A stretch of 64,000 bases of DNA from Pleurodeles waltl (GCF_031143425.1 NC_090444.1:1314601324-1314665323); one strand, 5' to 3'; numbered from the stretch's first letter, positions 33,213-44,520 are shown. The notes: generated from the letters alone by a model not told the origin. Translations and numbers: made by a program.

Positions 33213-34885
33213 CTGCAGAGAAAAACAAAGAATTTTGATCTACGAATGTCTTACAATTTAAAAATTGGCAATACTTTAAGTGTTATACTTAAATTGTTAG
33301 AAATGGAATAACATTGAGTTTAGATTTGTCATCAGAGGGACCAGTTTCCTGAAGCCAATGAAAGAGGGGAAACACATGTAGAAGCCTGTTGAAAATGACA
33401 AAACACACATTGATTTACAAGCAGACCGATACTTACTTGCAAAATGATGCAGTGGTGGATGTGAAGTTGAGTATTATTAGAAAATCCTCCAATTCTACGG
33501 GAAATGCTACATCAAGAGTGAACCACCAGCTAAATAAAGGCGGGAAACGTCCACCAGTGAATTTCCCTCCAGAATTTTGAGAATGTATATTTACTACCTA
33601 AATGAGACCCTTAATGTCCCTGGCGCAGAGCAGGGGTTTACTATCTATATGAAGCAGGGCATTGTGGTGTGCAACTATATTAACTGAATGAAAAGTAATA
33701 TTATAAATACAGTGTTGCCATCTTTGAATTGTCTTGCAAAAAATCATATTGTGAATACAGTTTCTGTAAAAACAAATACCAGTGGTAGATTTTGCTAGGA
33801 CAATAGTTTGGTGAAGGTATATCTTCAGTACCAATGCACATGCCCTTACCTCAGTCACATTGCTGACAGGCTGCTTAGTTGCGTTTCTTGTCAATTCAGC
33901 CATATTTCTTTGGGCAGTTCAAGTAATGGTGGTAAACGTTCCAGAAGATCTCCACAGGCCTTGCGTATTTAACAAAATGGGAAAGGATGAAAGCAAGAAA
34001 ATAACATCCAGAGGGACCCCAGTATTTGATGAGATCTCTTACAATTGTCCTGGAACCATAAAAAGGGTCAAATCTTGTGAAACCCACTGATTAAAAAAAT
34101 AAATCTACTCTACAAAACAATGACTCTACCAGTGTCCTCCACTGAGATCTCATTTTTCTGTTATTTTCTTTTTTTCTACAATCCAGATGAATGATAGACT
34201 TACAGAGAACAGTTCTGCTTCAGAATAACTAGAGTTTCCTGCTTTCGTTGTTTAGGTTTTGTGAATGTCAGTGGGCAGATTCCAGTGTTTTCAAAACTTC
34301 TGAAACGTAAATGTTATCTGTGTTCATAAATTTCAGAGACACAAAATTTTACTTGAGACTATTTGCTTTCATTGGTTATAAAAGACATTAGCGATACCAT
34401 GTTTACTGGTGCAGGCCCATCTTTAACACAAGGTGATTTACATATCATTTTTTCACTTCAATTTTTGATGAAATACATCTTTGCTGTTTGTAGAGGGATT
34501 GTAATTCTGAGATGGTCCATCTCACACAATACTTTCCTCAGATAATTTCGGCCAGTTAAACCATCTCAAATTTACTGAGGGGAAAAATACCTAGTTAATA
34601 TTCACACACAACACATTGCGTGCACAAAAGCACCCATTCCCCACGTATTTCCTCATTTTCACGAGTGACACTCATAATGTGAGGTATTAAATGCTAATGT
34701 TAAATACAAAACACTGTAAATCAAAAGGGTTCAATCCCTATAACTTACAGCAAGCAACAAATCTGGGCATGCAGCCTGTGTAGACCAATTTCATATCAGA
34801 TTGTGTGACTGCCAAATTGACATCTGCCACTTTTAGTGGTAAACAGAAGAGTCCGGATGTATCAAACGGTTTTTCCCAAATAAAA
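33213..34885. other. CFAP206 intron B-C, distal part
   Basis: No recognised gene or element. Small frames at 33598-33903 and 33860-34090 overlap on opposite strands and have no family resemblance. Confidence 0.45.
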
Positions 34886-34994
34886 GTCTATGCAAAAATG
34901 CTTTATTTTATGTTAATAAGATTTATAGAGCGCACAAATACCCTAAGGTTTCTATGTGCTAGAAGCATTGCAATCCTGAGACAAATTGGGTCAG

Positions 34995-35832
34995 CCTGGA
35001 TCGATTAATAGGAAAACAGACAAGTTAAATATTCCATCTAGCATATGGTCAGTTAAGTGTGTGGAATTAGTAACTAGCTGCGTCAATCCTAAATTGTTCA
35101 TAGTTTCCAGCAGTGTTACTGTATCTCTATGTAATGTTGCCTCGAGGTAAAAATTAAAATTGCCCAGTATAGTAGTGTATTTAGCACATGCAGTAGATTC
35201 AAGCAGTGCCGGTAAGCTGTTTAAGAATTTGGCTCTGGGGCCTGGAGGACGGAAGAGGAGGGTACCTTGAAAGGATTGTTTAGTGTTGAGTTTAACATTA
35301 AACATAAAGGCCTCACACCCTGGGAAAGGAATTACTTCAAACGTTGCTAAGATGCGGTCACAAAATATCAAGGCTAGGCCACCTACCCTTATGGCTACTC
35401 TATCCAGTCTGTAGACTGACTTGCCAACTGGGACTGATGACACCAAGTCTGGGTAGTAGCTGCATCTGCCCGGTTTCAGTAATAGACAAAAGGTCAAGCT
35501 TCTGATCGTCGATGAAGTCAGAGACCTCTAGTTTGTGTTTAGGGAGGGAGTGGGCGTTGATAAGAGAGCAACGCAAATTAGGTATCACCTGTAATGAGTA
35601 AGATTTATGAGAGGCGGAGTGAGTGCCCAGAGGTCTGACCGCTAGTTGGCAGAGTAAGGTGATATCTGCAGTTAAGACACTTATCTTCTGAAACTGATGA
35701 GATAGCCAAAACTAAATTAATGAGGATACATTTGGTGGTAGGATTGACTCTGTTAAGGGCAAGGATTTCCTCACCGCAGTAAGAATATTTAGCAGCTTGA
35801 GTATTTACCGAAGGAGCAGGGGTCCTGTGCAA
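34995..35832 (-). pseudogene. LINE AP-type endonuclease fragment
   Basis: The minus-strand translation gives LRCSLINAHSLPKHKLEVSD and FIDDQKLDLLSITET, the first conserved block of L2/CR1/Jockey endonucleases (LNARSL, DIL-x-LTET). After a frame change come RLDRVAIRVGGLALIF, TTILGNFNFYLE (family LGDFN, here with Asp changed to Asn) and LTQLVTNSTHLTDHMLDGIF (family Q-x-V-x-x-PTH-x-x-GH-x-LDL). The enzyme nicks target DNA to prime reverse transcription. The N-terminal part at 35832-35605 is in another frame. The Asp to Asn change and the frameshifts indicate a dead copy. Confidence 0.82.
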
Positions 35833-35880
35833 TTTGGGCGCGGATGGACTTTCCTTTGGTGCGCTAGTGGCGCAGATGCA

Positions 35881-36343
35881 TTAGCTGGTGATTTAAATGT
35901 GCTTCCATAAAGGGGGCGTGGCAGAGCGTCCATCCTGCCGAGCGTGATCACGAAAAGCAGTGGGCAAATAAAATGAGTGCAGAAACTGGGGTCCAGCAAC
36001 CCCTACAATTCTAACAGGCTCCCCTGTGCGGAGGTGTTTACTGGTAAATGAAAGGTAAGCTAACCACACCATGTGAACACAAAAGAACATAAAATGACTA
36101 CAACGGGAGAGCACTCCCTTCTAATATGGTGTCCAAGCTATTGGAGCCAGGTAAATCCACAAACACGGCATCTAGTGCCTGCAAGTAAATCAAAGCACCT
36201 GACCTGGAGCTCAGGAGGAGCTGCACAGACGGGTTAGTTGGGGATTTAAATGTGTTTCCATAAAGGGGGCGTGGCAGTGCGCCAACCTGTTGAGTGTGAT
36301 CACCAAAAGCAGTGGGCAAATCATGAGTGCAAACACTGGGGTC
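35881..36343 (-). repeat. tandem ~352-bp units, left portion (one and a third units)
   Basis: Unit starts (plus view) are TTAGCTGGTGATTTAAATGT at 35881 and TTAGTTGGGGATTTAAATGT at 36234, a 353-base step. Shared landmarks are TCCATAAAGG, AAAGCAGTGGGCAAAT, CACTGGGGTCCAGCAACCCC and ACGGGAGAGCACTCCCTTCT. The second unit is cut at GGGTC by the gypsy element and resumes at 41506. Confidence 0.85.
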
Positions 36344-36545
36344 TGTTCTGATCTGCAATAAATGCACAGCAAAGAAAACAAACACGCTGTATATCATGCC
36401 GCACTGGAATCGCGGGTAACACATCTCTACTCCCGCGCTCCAACGTTTATTTTTTATTACACCCCTCCTCCGGAAGTCCTTTTCCCTTCCAGGTAGGTGT
36501 TCCGTGGTCGGTCTCAAAACAACTAGACCGTCACGGAACATTACA
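36344..36545 (-). repeat. gypsy 3' LTR
   Basis: 202 bases, starting TGTTCTGATCTGC and ending GGAACATTACA in plus view. On the minus strand GTAATAAAAAATAAACG supplies AATAAA-type poly(A) signals near its middle. Confidence 0.95.
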
Positions 36546-36585
36546 TCCCTCCCCAAGTTGGATCAAAAGTTGTTCTGCACACAAA

Positions 36586-36775
36586 GGGGGTTATTCTAAC
36601 TTTGGAGGAGGTGTTAATCCGTCCCAAAAGTGACGGAAAAGTGACGGATTTACCACCAGCCGTATTACGAGTCCATTATATCCTATGGAACTCGTAATAC
36701 GGCTGGTGGTATATCCGTCACTTTACCGTCACTTTTGGGACGGATTAACACTCCTCCAAAGTTAGAATAACCCCC
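36586..36775. mobile_element. palindromic MITE nested in the gypsy element
   Basis: A 190-bp element begins GGGGGTTATTCTAACTTTGG and ends with its near-perfect complement. The arms fold on each other almost along their entire length around 36675-36690. AAA flanks both sides (36583-36585 and 36776-36778), a possible 3-bp duplication. The arms are nearly identical, in contrast to the decayed host element, which implies a later insertion. It lies between the integrase tail and the 3' LTR. Confidence 0.9.
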
Positions 36776-36779
36776 AAAG

Positions 36780-37905
36780 TCTTTTAGCTTCTGGCTGGGT
36801 GGCAGATTGGGTCTCAAATTGTACCTCCCCGTCTGGGATCTGGTCTCCCCTCCCTGGGTCGCTGGGGCAACACTCACTGGTTGTCTCAAACTGCTTGGTC
36901 CAGCCGCCGGTGGCAGTTCACTCTCACAATTTTGTTCAGGGTTCTCGGTGGCTGAACAGTCAGGGAATTGATCCTCCACTTCCTGATCACCGGAAATCTC
37001 CCCAAACGTTGCTTTGTTAAACCACAAGATGTTCCGTGTCACCTGATCACTCCCTTTCTCTGCTGTCACCATGGTCCCGGACACCCTTGTCACTGTCCAT
37101 ATCCCAGGTTCATAAGGTGTGCGGAATTTCCATCCAGGCTTCTGATCTTTGACAATCACCTGGTCGCCGATTCAAATGTCTCTTCTCCTGGCCCGCCTTC
37201 CTCTGCTCAATTTATCATTGACTTCTTTCATCTTGGCTTGTGTCTGCTTCGGGTGATAGGGGGTGGGTTTCCACCCGGGGGCAGTAGGGATGGTATCTCG
37301 CCTTGGCCCGGCAAGCATCAGCGACCAAGGAGTCTGGCTGGTTGTACAGCGAGGGGTTCCTCTGTATTCTCGTAAAAATGGATGAAGGCTGAGTTCCGGG
37401 TCAGCGATTTCTAATACGGCAATTCTAAGGGCCTTGTTAAGCATGCGCATGAACCACTCAACGCCTCCGTTGGCTTGAGGCCATAGCGGCGTGATTCTTC
37501 TGTGCCTGATACCCAAACGCCTCATCATGTCCTGAAATTCATTCCCGTGGAAGGGTAGCCCATTGTCGATCTTAATTTCCTCCGGCGGACCAAACATGGC
37601 AAAAATCCTTTCAAGAGCTGGACCCACCTGTGTGAAAGCAGTGGACGCGATGACCTCAGCGATGGGATACTTAGAATACCCATCTATGAGCGCCAGGGTG
37701 GTCCTGCTGTCCGGAAAACTTCCGAAGTCCAGACTGACCTGGGCCAAGGGTTTTGTACAGGCTTCTTCTGTCAGGATTGGGGCTGGAGCTTCTGGGCTAG
37801 CGGTTACCTGACATGCTGGGCATTGTTGCACGCATTGGTCCACTCCCTCTTCGAGTCCAGGGAACCACACCTTTTCTCGCATACCCGCCTTCATTTTGTC
37901 ATTCC
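36780..37905 (-). pseudogene. gypsy integrase
   Basis: The zinc-binding N-terminus is split. HRVILLAHGGHQGMTK (37945-37895) is separated by a one-base loss from MKAGMREKVWFPGL, which leads to CVQQCPAC. The DDE core is visible: SLDFGSFPDSRTTLALIDGY, then EIKIDNGLPFHGNEF, then PQANGGVEWFMRMLNKALR. The C-terminal part (37159-36780) has VIVKDQKPGWKFRTPYEP and GIWTVTRVSGTMVTAEK, the small beta-rich domain of this group, after a stop at 37170. Integrase would insert the element DNA and create the 5-bp duplication seen. The frameshift and stop make it inactive. Confidence 0.92.
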
Positions 37906-38229
37906 TTGATGGCCTCCATGGGCTAATAGGATCACACGATGTTGTAGTTGGCTGGGTATTACGAGTCGGTGCCCTCGAAGAAGAAGACCATCTGCTGTCG
38001 AGCTTAGCTCATTCCGGACTCGCCATAATTTTGTTAGACGCTCCCGCTCAGCTGGGGTCTACTGATCCGTGTTCCGGAGGAACTGGTGCCATGACCCGCC
38101 TTCCAGCGCCTGCTTCACGTGCAGCAGCACCGCATCTTCAAGGATCGCTTCTGAGATCTCCTTCGTGCTGAGGGTTTTGGGACAACTCCTCTGGGCGAGC
38201 GCATGCACATGTGCCTCAGTGTCTGCCTC

Positions 38230-39744
38230 GTCTTAATTGGGGACTTGAGTCTGGTCTGGAGGGTGCAGAGACAGGAAGTCCGTGGGGTTCTTGGCCCCTG
38301 GTTGGTACACCACCTCCATGCCATAGTGTTGCAGCTGGATGGCCCATCTTTTAATCCGTGGAGGTGGATGTGGTGCACTCCTCTTGAACAGGGGGACAAG
38401 TGGTTGATGGTCTGTGACCACTCGGAAAGGTCTTCCTTGGAGGTATAGGTGGAAATGCCTGCACGCCCATTTGATTGCCAGGGCTTCCCTCTCGGTCTGG
38501 GAGTAATGTTGCTCTGTTGGCGTCAAAGCTTTACTGGTGTACGTTAAGGGAGCCCACCGACCTAGTTTGCTTTCTTGGGCCAGCACTGCCCCGAGGCCTA
38601 CTGGGCTTGCATCAACAGTCAGTTCGGTCTTCTACACCGGGTCAAAATATGCCATCGTAGTGTCACACAGGAGAGCCTTTTTGAGTTCTTGGAACGCTTC
38701 TTCTTCTCGGTTCCCCCATGCCCACGGTGGGTCCGCTTTCGTGAGGGCTCGGAGTGGCTCTGACAGCGTGGCCAGTCTTGGGATGAATCTGCCACAATAT
38801 GTTACCATTCCCAAGAAGCTACTCACTTCAGTCACAGTTTTTGGGGCGGGGGCTTTTCTGATGGCGCTGGATTTTGGGGGATCTACTTGGATGCCTTCCT
38901 GGCTGAAGACATATCCGAAAAATTCTAGTTCTGTCTAGAAGAAAACGCACTTGTCTCGATGGAGAGTAAGACCAAGTTCCGGCAATCTTTTGAGGATGTC
39001 TCTCACCTGCCGATGGTGGTCTTCAGCCGTTGCGGAGTAAATCAGTATATCATCACTTAAGTTCATTACGCCGTGTAAGCCTGACAAGGTTTGTCGAATG
39101 GCATCTTGAAATACCTCCGCCGCTGATGATACGCAAAAACTCAGGCGCTTGTACCTTCTCAGCCCAAGGAGTGTCGAAAACGTGGTGATGTACCTGCTTT
39201 CCTCCACCAGTCGGAGTTGGTGATATCCGGCGTTTAGGTCTAATTTGGAAAACCACCTAGATCCTTTTAAATCAGCTATTATATCATCTATAGTTGGTGT
39301 AATATGCCTTTCATGCTTAATGGCCTGGTTAGGCAACCTCATGTCGATGCAGAGGCGAATTTTTCCTGGTTGCTTTGGCTTCTTCGCGATTACCATGGGC
39401 GATACCCAGGGAGTGGGGCCGGATACCTTTTCAATGACTCCCTGTTCTTCAAGGTTGGCCAGTTCTTGTTCTACGAGGGGTCTTAAATGAAATGGTATTC
39501 GCGGGTGTCGTAATGCAACCGGCTTCACAGCATTGTCAATGTGTAGCTTGATCGGGGCAGCTTTAAGGCAGCCAAGGCCTGCAAATAGTTCGGGGAATTC
39601 TTTTAGCATGTTGTCGATTTGGCACGACCGTATACTTCTTGCAAACGTCACTAGACCCAGCTCCTCTGCCGCTTGACTGCCAAGCAGCGTGTCCGCCTCT
39701 CTGTTGACCACATGGAATGTAGTGTCTATCATTCTTCTCTCCAC
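38230..39744 (-). pseudogene. gypsy reverse transcriptase-RNase H
   Basis: The frame from 39744 gives KEFPELFAGLGCLKAAPIKL, then VEQELANLEEQGVIEKVSGP, IRLCIDMRLPNQAIK and SKLDLNAGYHQLRLVEESR. The catalytic block is NLSDDILIYSA. SDD in place of the usual Y-x-DD start is, from memory, normal for mag-like elements. Stops fall after VFF (near 38935) and after FDPV (near 38632). The thumb/connection (SSFLGMVTYCGRFIPRLATL) and RNase H (LTVDASPVGLGAVLAQES, YSQTEREALAIKWA, FRVVTDHQPLVPLF) remain clear to about 38233. Each domain is recognisable but interrupted. Confidence 0.92.
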
Positions 39745-40047
39745 CTACACTGCTACTGCCATGCATCCTTTTAGCGGTTGAGGTGTGCGACTTCCGTAGG
39801 TGAATATTTTGGTGCTTGATGGTGCCAAGGGTGGAGGGGGTTGGAGGCGGCGATATTGTTGCACTCCCATTACATCGACTGAGGCTCCTGTGTCTATGAG
39901 GGCTTTGACAGGGAATCCTGCTACTTCAATCATGCACGTGGGCTGAGGTTGCCTGTGCCTCTTTAAATCATTTGTAAATGATATTAGAGATACTTCTCCC
40001 TCTTCGTCTTCTCCTGGGGATGAGTCCTCTAATGCATGGCGTGACAA
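39745..40047 (-). pseudogene. gypsy aspartic protease
   Basis: MIEVAGFPVKALIDTGASVD carries the catalytic DTGAS triad of retroviral-type proteases, with the hydrophobic run before it and a typical YGS...PL strand after. The protease would cleave the gag-pol polyprotein as a dimer. A stop at the 3' end (39743-39745) separates it from RT. Confidence 0.9.
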
Positions 40048-40886
40048 TGGGTAATTTGCTCCCGTGTCATATGGTCATCTAGTGATAGTTGTTTGACTGC
40101 TCTGGTAGGTGGATGCCTGCCTCTTGATCCTCTTCCTCTCACTCCTCCTTTGCAGACAGCTGCGAAGTGATTCAATTTTCTGCAGTTGGAACATGTCCTC
40201 CCTTGCGCCGGCCAGTCTCTTGGGTTGTGTTCATCTCTCCCACAGTATTCACATCGTCCCCGTGATTTGGTGGGGGTATATTGCCTAGTTTTCCTCCTTG
40301 TTTGCGACAATTGGACTGTGTCGGCACGTTCTCTCGCCACCGAGAGATCATGGGACCATGCCATGATCAATATCTCATCCAGAGTTATGTTTGGTTGTCT
40401 CAGTATTAGCCCTTTTAGTGTCTTGTTTCTGCATTCCTGTATTATTTATGCCTGTACCTCTTTCTGTTGATCATCGTCGGTGCACGTACTTGCCAGTTCC
40501 CAGAGGAGAGCGTAAAACTGGTCGATGAACTCTCCTTCTCTCTGTCTTGCTTGCCGTAGTTTGAATCTTTCGAAACCTGGGTTCAGTTGTGGATCGAAAT
40601 GTGCATTCAAGGCCCTCACCGCCGCCTCGTAGTCATGGGCACCTGTGTTTGGTAGGTGTCTGAAGAGTTTGTATATTTCGTCACCCACAAAGTGTAGGAG
40701 CAACGACCTCTTGACTTCTCTATCCTTCTCACGGGTGGCCACAAAATAGTTCTCCAGGCACTCAACCCACACCTTCCATCTAGGTGACGCTGTGGCGGGA
40801 TCTGCAAGCTCACTGAACGGTGGTAGTGCGCCTGTCATTGTGTATTGTGGCAGTTGATGGGTGGCAGGCGCTGGTTCATCGGCCAT
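40030..40886 (-). pseudogene. gypsy gag with zinc knuckles
   Basis: From MADEPAPATHQLPQ at 40886 the capsid-like region reads FSELADPATASPRWKVWVEC, LENYFVATREKDREVKRSLL and LLHFVGDEIYKLFRHLPNTG, as in mag-like gag. A stop near 40445 interrupts it, and the same frame resumes with NKTLKGLILRQPNITLDEIL. Two CCHC knuckles follow. CEYCGRDEHNPRDW has its last Cys replaced by Trp, whereas CSNCRKLNHFAAVC is intact. The protein would form the particle and bind element RNA. Confidence 0.9.
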
Positions 40887-41299
40887 AATGAATGTGTTAT
40901 GTGTGCTCGTTGTCTCAGGCTCACCTCTCTCAGTCTGTTGTGTCGTGGTTTGTCACAAGCTGTTGACGTTTTGGTTGGTGCAGTGTCACTTTGTGATGTG
41001 CTGGAGTGTGACGTTTTCATTACTTCTCCCTCCTGGGTTTGGTGTCGGTGTAGCCCCCTGATGTGGGTCTTGACACGCTCATCTGCCTCTTCCTAGCAGG
41101 TATTCATGCGCAGCACGTGGTCCCGAATCTGTGCGTCCTGCGTCTTATCTGGACACTTGTCTGGGCAGCTAGCTCACAGTCTCACTATCCGTAGCCCAAA
41201 TAGCAGCAGCAGGTGTCCTCGTGGGTGATCTGGCCTTCTCCTCGTACATACGCCACAGCGAGTGTCAACAGGTGTGTCAGAGACCACCTTCGTCACCAG

Positions 41300-41505
41300 T
41301 GTTCTGATCTGCAATAAATGCACAGCAAAGAAAACAAACACACACGCTGTATATCCACCCGCATTGGAGTCGCGGGTAACATATCTCTACTCCTGCGCTC
41401 TGACGTTTATTTTTTATTACACTCCTCCTCCGGAAGTCCTTTTCCCTTCCGGGTAGGTGTTCCGTGGCTGGTCTCAAAACAACTAGACCATCACGGAACA
41501 TTACA
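41300..41505 (-). repeat. gypsy 5' LTR
   Basis: 206 bases, the partner of 36344-36545. On the minus strand it is followed directly by CTGGTGACGAAGGTGGTCTC, the presumed primer-binding position (TGGTGACGAAGG). I could not assign a tRNA. The 5-bp repeat GGGTC follows at 41506-41510 in plus view. Confidence 0.95.
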
Positions 41506-41510
41506 GGGTC

Positions 41511-42085
41511 CAGCAACCCCTACAGTTCTAACAGGCTCTCCTGTACCCAGCTGTATACTGGTAAATGAAAGGTAAGATAACCAAAGCGTGTGAACACAAA
41601 AAAAACATTAAATAAATAAAACGGGAGAGCACTCCCTTCTAATAGGGTGTCCAAACTACTGGAGCCAGGCAACTCCACAAACACGGTACCTAGTGCCTAC
41701 AAGTAAATAAAAGTGGGCTGACCAGGACAGCTCAGAAGGAGCTTCGTCGATGCGTTAGTTGGCGATTTAAATGTGTTTCCATAAAGGATGTTTGGCAGCG
41801 CTCCAATCCTGCCGAGCTCAATCACGAAAAGCAGTGAGCAAATAAAGTGAGTGCAGAAACTGGGGTCCAGCAACTGCTACAGTTCTCAGGCACCCTTGTG
41901 CAGAGCTGTTTACTGGAAAATAAAAGGTATGATGACCAAAGCGTGTGAACACTAAAAAACATGAAACGAATGACCGGGAGAGCACTGCCTTCGAATATGG
42001 TGCCCAAACTACTGGAGTCATGCAACTTCACAAACACGGCGCCTAGAGCCTACATGGAGATCAAAGCGGGCTGACCAGGATAGCT
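41511..42085 (-). repeat. tandem ~352-bp units, right portion
   Basis: This holds the rest of the unit cut by the gypsy element (CAGCAACCCCTACAGTTCTA onward), then one more unit from TTAGTTGGCGATTTAAATGT (41755) to about 42085. Removing the gypsy element and one GGGTC gives a middle unit of about 351 bases, matching the 353-base spacing on the left. Confidence 0.85.
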
Positions 42086-42239
42086 TTAGTATAGATGGGC
42101 CAAGTTCTCTAATTTGTACCACTCAATCTTCATGCATGAAGATAGTGTCTTATTAATGAGGTGGAGGACCCGACCTTTCTGCTGTATAAACAGTTCAACC
42201 CTGTGTGTTATAGAAATAGGGGTAGCTGCTGAGTTTCAA

Positions 42240-43900
42240 TAGATCAGCGTACTAAATCCGCCTCAATGAATCTGGTGACATGAGGATGCTGTGGAAGGAT
42301 GAGGTGCCCTCTTGCATTTGTGCACAACCTGCAAAAGAGAACGGATTGGTGGGCATACATAGAGCAGACCCCGTGACCAGTTGAACCTGAAGGCATCCCC
42401 CAGTGGACCATTATGAGGGAATTGTATGTCACAGAGCAAAGACACTTCCTGTTTAGAATTGTGTCAAAGATAGCTACATATGGACATCCCTATCTGGAGA
42501 AGATCATGTCTGTCATTCCGAGATGATGTTCTCACTCATGGTCTTTCAGTAACTGGTGGCTTACAGCATCTGCCTTCACATTAACGGTGCTCACTACATG
42601 GGCCACCACTGGGAAAAAGGCCCTACTGCAGGGCACATCACCACAGGCGTGACACATCACAACCAGAACCACACACCTTCTTGTTTGTTGATGTAGTAGA
42701 CAGCGGTTAATTTACATCCTTGGATCTGAATGGTGCCCCTTGAGAGGAAATAAAGAAGGACATCAGTAGACCATCTACAACTCCAGCACAGTGATTTGAG
42801 GCCGTTGCTGTGACCTGGATCAAAAACTGTGCATCTTCATCTTCCCCAGATAAGGGCCCCAACCCAAAGAGGAGGCATCCGTAACCACGGTGCAACTACA
42901 AAGGGCTGATAGGATAACCTGCTGTCAAGTTGGAGGGGTAATGGATGTCCAGGAAGACAAGAATTAATATCTGAGCCCTAGCTGAAAGACCCCCTTGATG
43001 CTGTCATCTCAGGTGCCCTAAGTTAAATCTCGCTGGTGGCACCCACAGGATGCACAAAGCCATCAAGCTTAGCAGGAGAGGGCTTGCAGAAACGGGATCA
43101 GAGCCCAATTCAGATACATCAGAATTATATCATGAATATCTGCAATCCTCTGAAGAGGAGGAGGAAACCCCTTCCTCCAGGTCGTGTCCAATATTGTACC
43201 TATAAGGGTAAACCTAAGTATGAGAATGTGGTAGGAAACCTGAGGAATACTGGAAAAGCCCAGGTTGTACAAAATAGTCACAGTGTGTTGAATATATTCA
43301 TGGCCAGCACAAGGGATTCTGCCTTCACCAACTAGTTGTCCAGATACAGAAATAAATGGACACCGGACCTCCTGAAGAAGCCACAGTACTGCCAGAACTT
43401 TGGTAACAATTTGCAGAGTTTTGACCAATTGATAGTATCACAAACTGCTAGCGCTGTAATGCCACTATGAATAGAAGATACCACCTGTGAGAAGGGAGAA
43501 TCATCAGATGGAAATGGGCGTCCTGGAGATCGTCAAACTCCCGCCTTCCTCAAATGCTGAGAGTGGGCAGCACTTGTCTTAGGGACAGTAGTTAAGATGT
43601 TTAGGAGTAAAGGAAGTAAAATCCAGTACCCCTTATCTCCAAGGGCACCACCTCTATTGCCTCTTTATTTAGCAAATGATGGAGGGCACTTCCTTGCAGA
43701 AGGCGCTTGGGTCTGGGGGCACAACAAGAATGACAGGCGCGTCTTTAAAGAAAAGATGGAGAACACAGTGAATTGTGCTGATTGTCTCACAATTGGAGAC
43801 GAAGTAGGAGTGTCTATCCTTACCAGAAGCTGGTATTTTGTCTTCAGCACCAATCACATGTGCTGACAACGCAATTGTTATGGTCAAAGTCCTAGGAATC
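42240..43900 (-). pseudogene. old DIRS-type RT-RNase H remnant
   Basis: The frames are shredded, but blocks appear in the right order on the minus strand. They are LLNKEAIEVVPLEIRGTGFY (about 43680), DDLQDAHFHLMILPSHRWYL (about 43540), FLYLDN followed by a stop and LVKAES (about 43345, the family YLDDWL-x-KA-x-S), and LYNLGFS with LDTTWRKGFPPPLQRIADI (about 43270-43140). RNase H follows with CTVVTDASSLGWGPYLG (about 42890) and VYYINKQEGV (about 42690). The tail has NVKADAVSHQLLK (42580) and GDAFRFNWSRGLLYVCPPI (42390). This type of RT-RNase H belongs to tyrosine-recombinase retroelements. No recombinase or termini were found. Confidence 0.75.
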
Positions 43901-44470
43901 ACTACAAAGAGATTCCTACAAGACAATCGCTGCTGGAAGTGCTGCCTGAATTAAAATGTTATGAGCTGTTGCAGCAGGCTGCACCACATATTAGAAAGAA
44001 GACAAACCTCTTGAAGCAAAGTACCAAAGTATAGGCCTGACTTTTTGATCATCCATGTGGTCAGCCTAAAAGTATATTGTGGATGACCGTAAGTCTTACC
44101 TCACCCAGAAAGCTGTGAGTTAAAAGCTCCTTCAACAATGTTGCATGTTGTAACTGTACGTCCACTCTATAAAAATGACCATACAATAATCTTCTAAAAA
44201 GACCTGTACATACCTAGAAACTAGCCAAGTGTGAAGCATGGATTTGGATAACTAGAGATGAGGTGAAGGCTTGCTTTTATGCTCTGAATTAACTACTGCA
44301 CAGTTTAAACATGTAGTGGTAAAGGAGATGTACTCTAATGAGTCTCAAGACGTGCTTCTACATCGACAAGTACCTCCATTTTCACTGGACAGGAGTATGC
44401 CCAAACTGTACTACTACACACAGTGACTGGTGGCCAGTCACCTCACTGGATTATAAAGAGATTACCAATG
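43901..44470. other. unassigned stretch in intron B-C
   Basis: Nothing is recognised between the old DIRS-type remnant and the left end of the DIRS copy that follows. Confidence 0.4.
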
Positions 44471-44520
44471 TAGATTTTCCACAGCCTGGTGGGCAGAAAA
44501 TCTTAATTTTATTAAAGACA

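Larger units (their letters stand above)
36344..41505 (-). mobile_element. Ty3/gypsy (mag-like) LTR retrotransposon
   Basis: The 5.16-kb element lies between two LTRs (36344-36545 and 41300-41505) and a 5-bp target duplication GGGTC (36339-36343 and 41506-41510). On the minus strand it encodes gag with zinc knuckles, aspartic protease, RT, RNase H and integrase in that order. A purine tract (GGGGAGGGA on the minus strand, about 36554-36546) abuts the 3' LTR, as required for plus-strand priming. Stops separate nearly every domain, and the integrase start is frameshifted. The LTRs differ by about 14 substitutions in some 200 aligned bases plus a 4-base indel (counted by eye). It is therefore an old, inactive insertion. 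Confidence 0.95.
34890..42085 (-). mobile_element. L2/CR1-type LINE, internally deleted, with tandem 5' units and a nested gypsy element
   Basis: In minus orientation it begins with about three ~352-bp tandem units (42085-35881, interrupted by the gypsy element). An ORF N-terminus (35830-35620, YSYCGEEILALN) and an endonuclease domain (35590-34990) follow. It then passes directly to a 3' tail reading ATAGAAACCTTAGGGTATTT and GCGCTCTATAAATC, followed by AT-rich repeats (about 34945-34895). The RT is missing. The tail resembles L2-type 3' ends shared with SINEs. I infer an internal deletion joining endonuclease to tail, not the usual 5' truncation. The outer limits are approximate. Confidence 0.65.
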
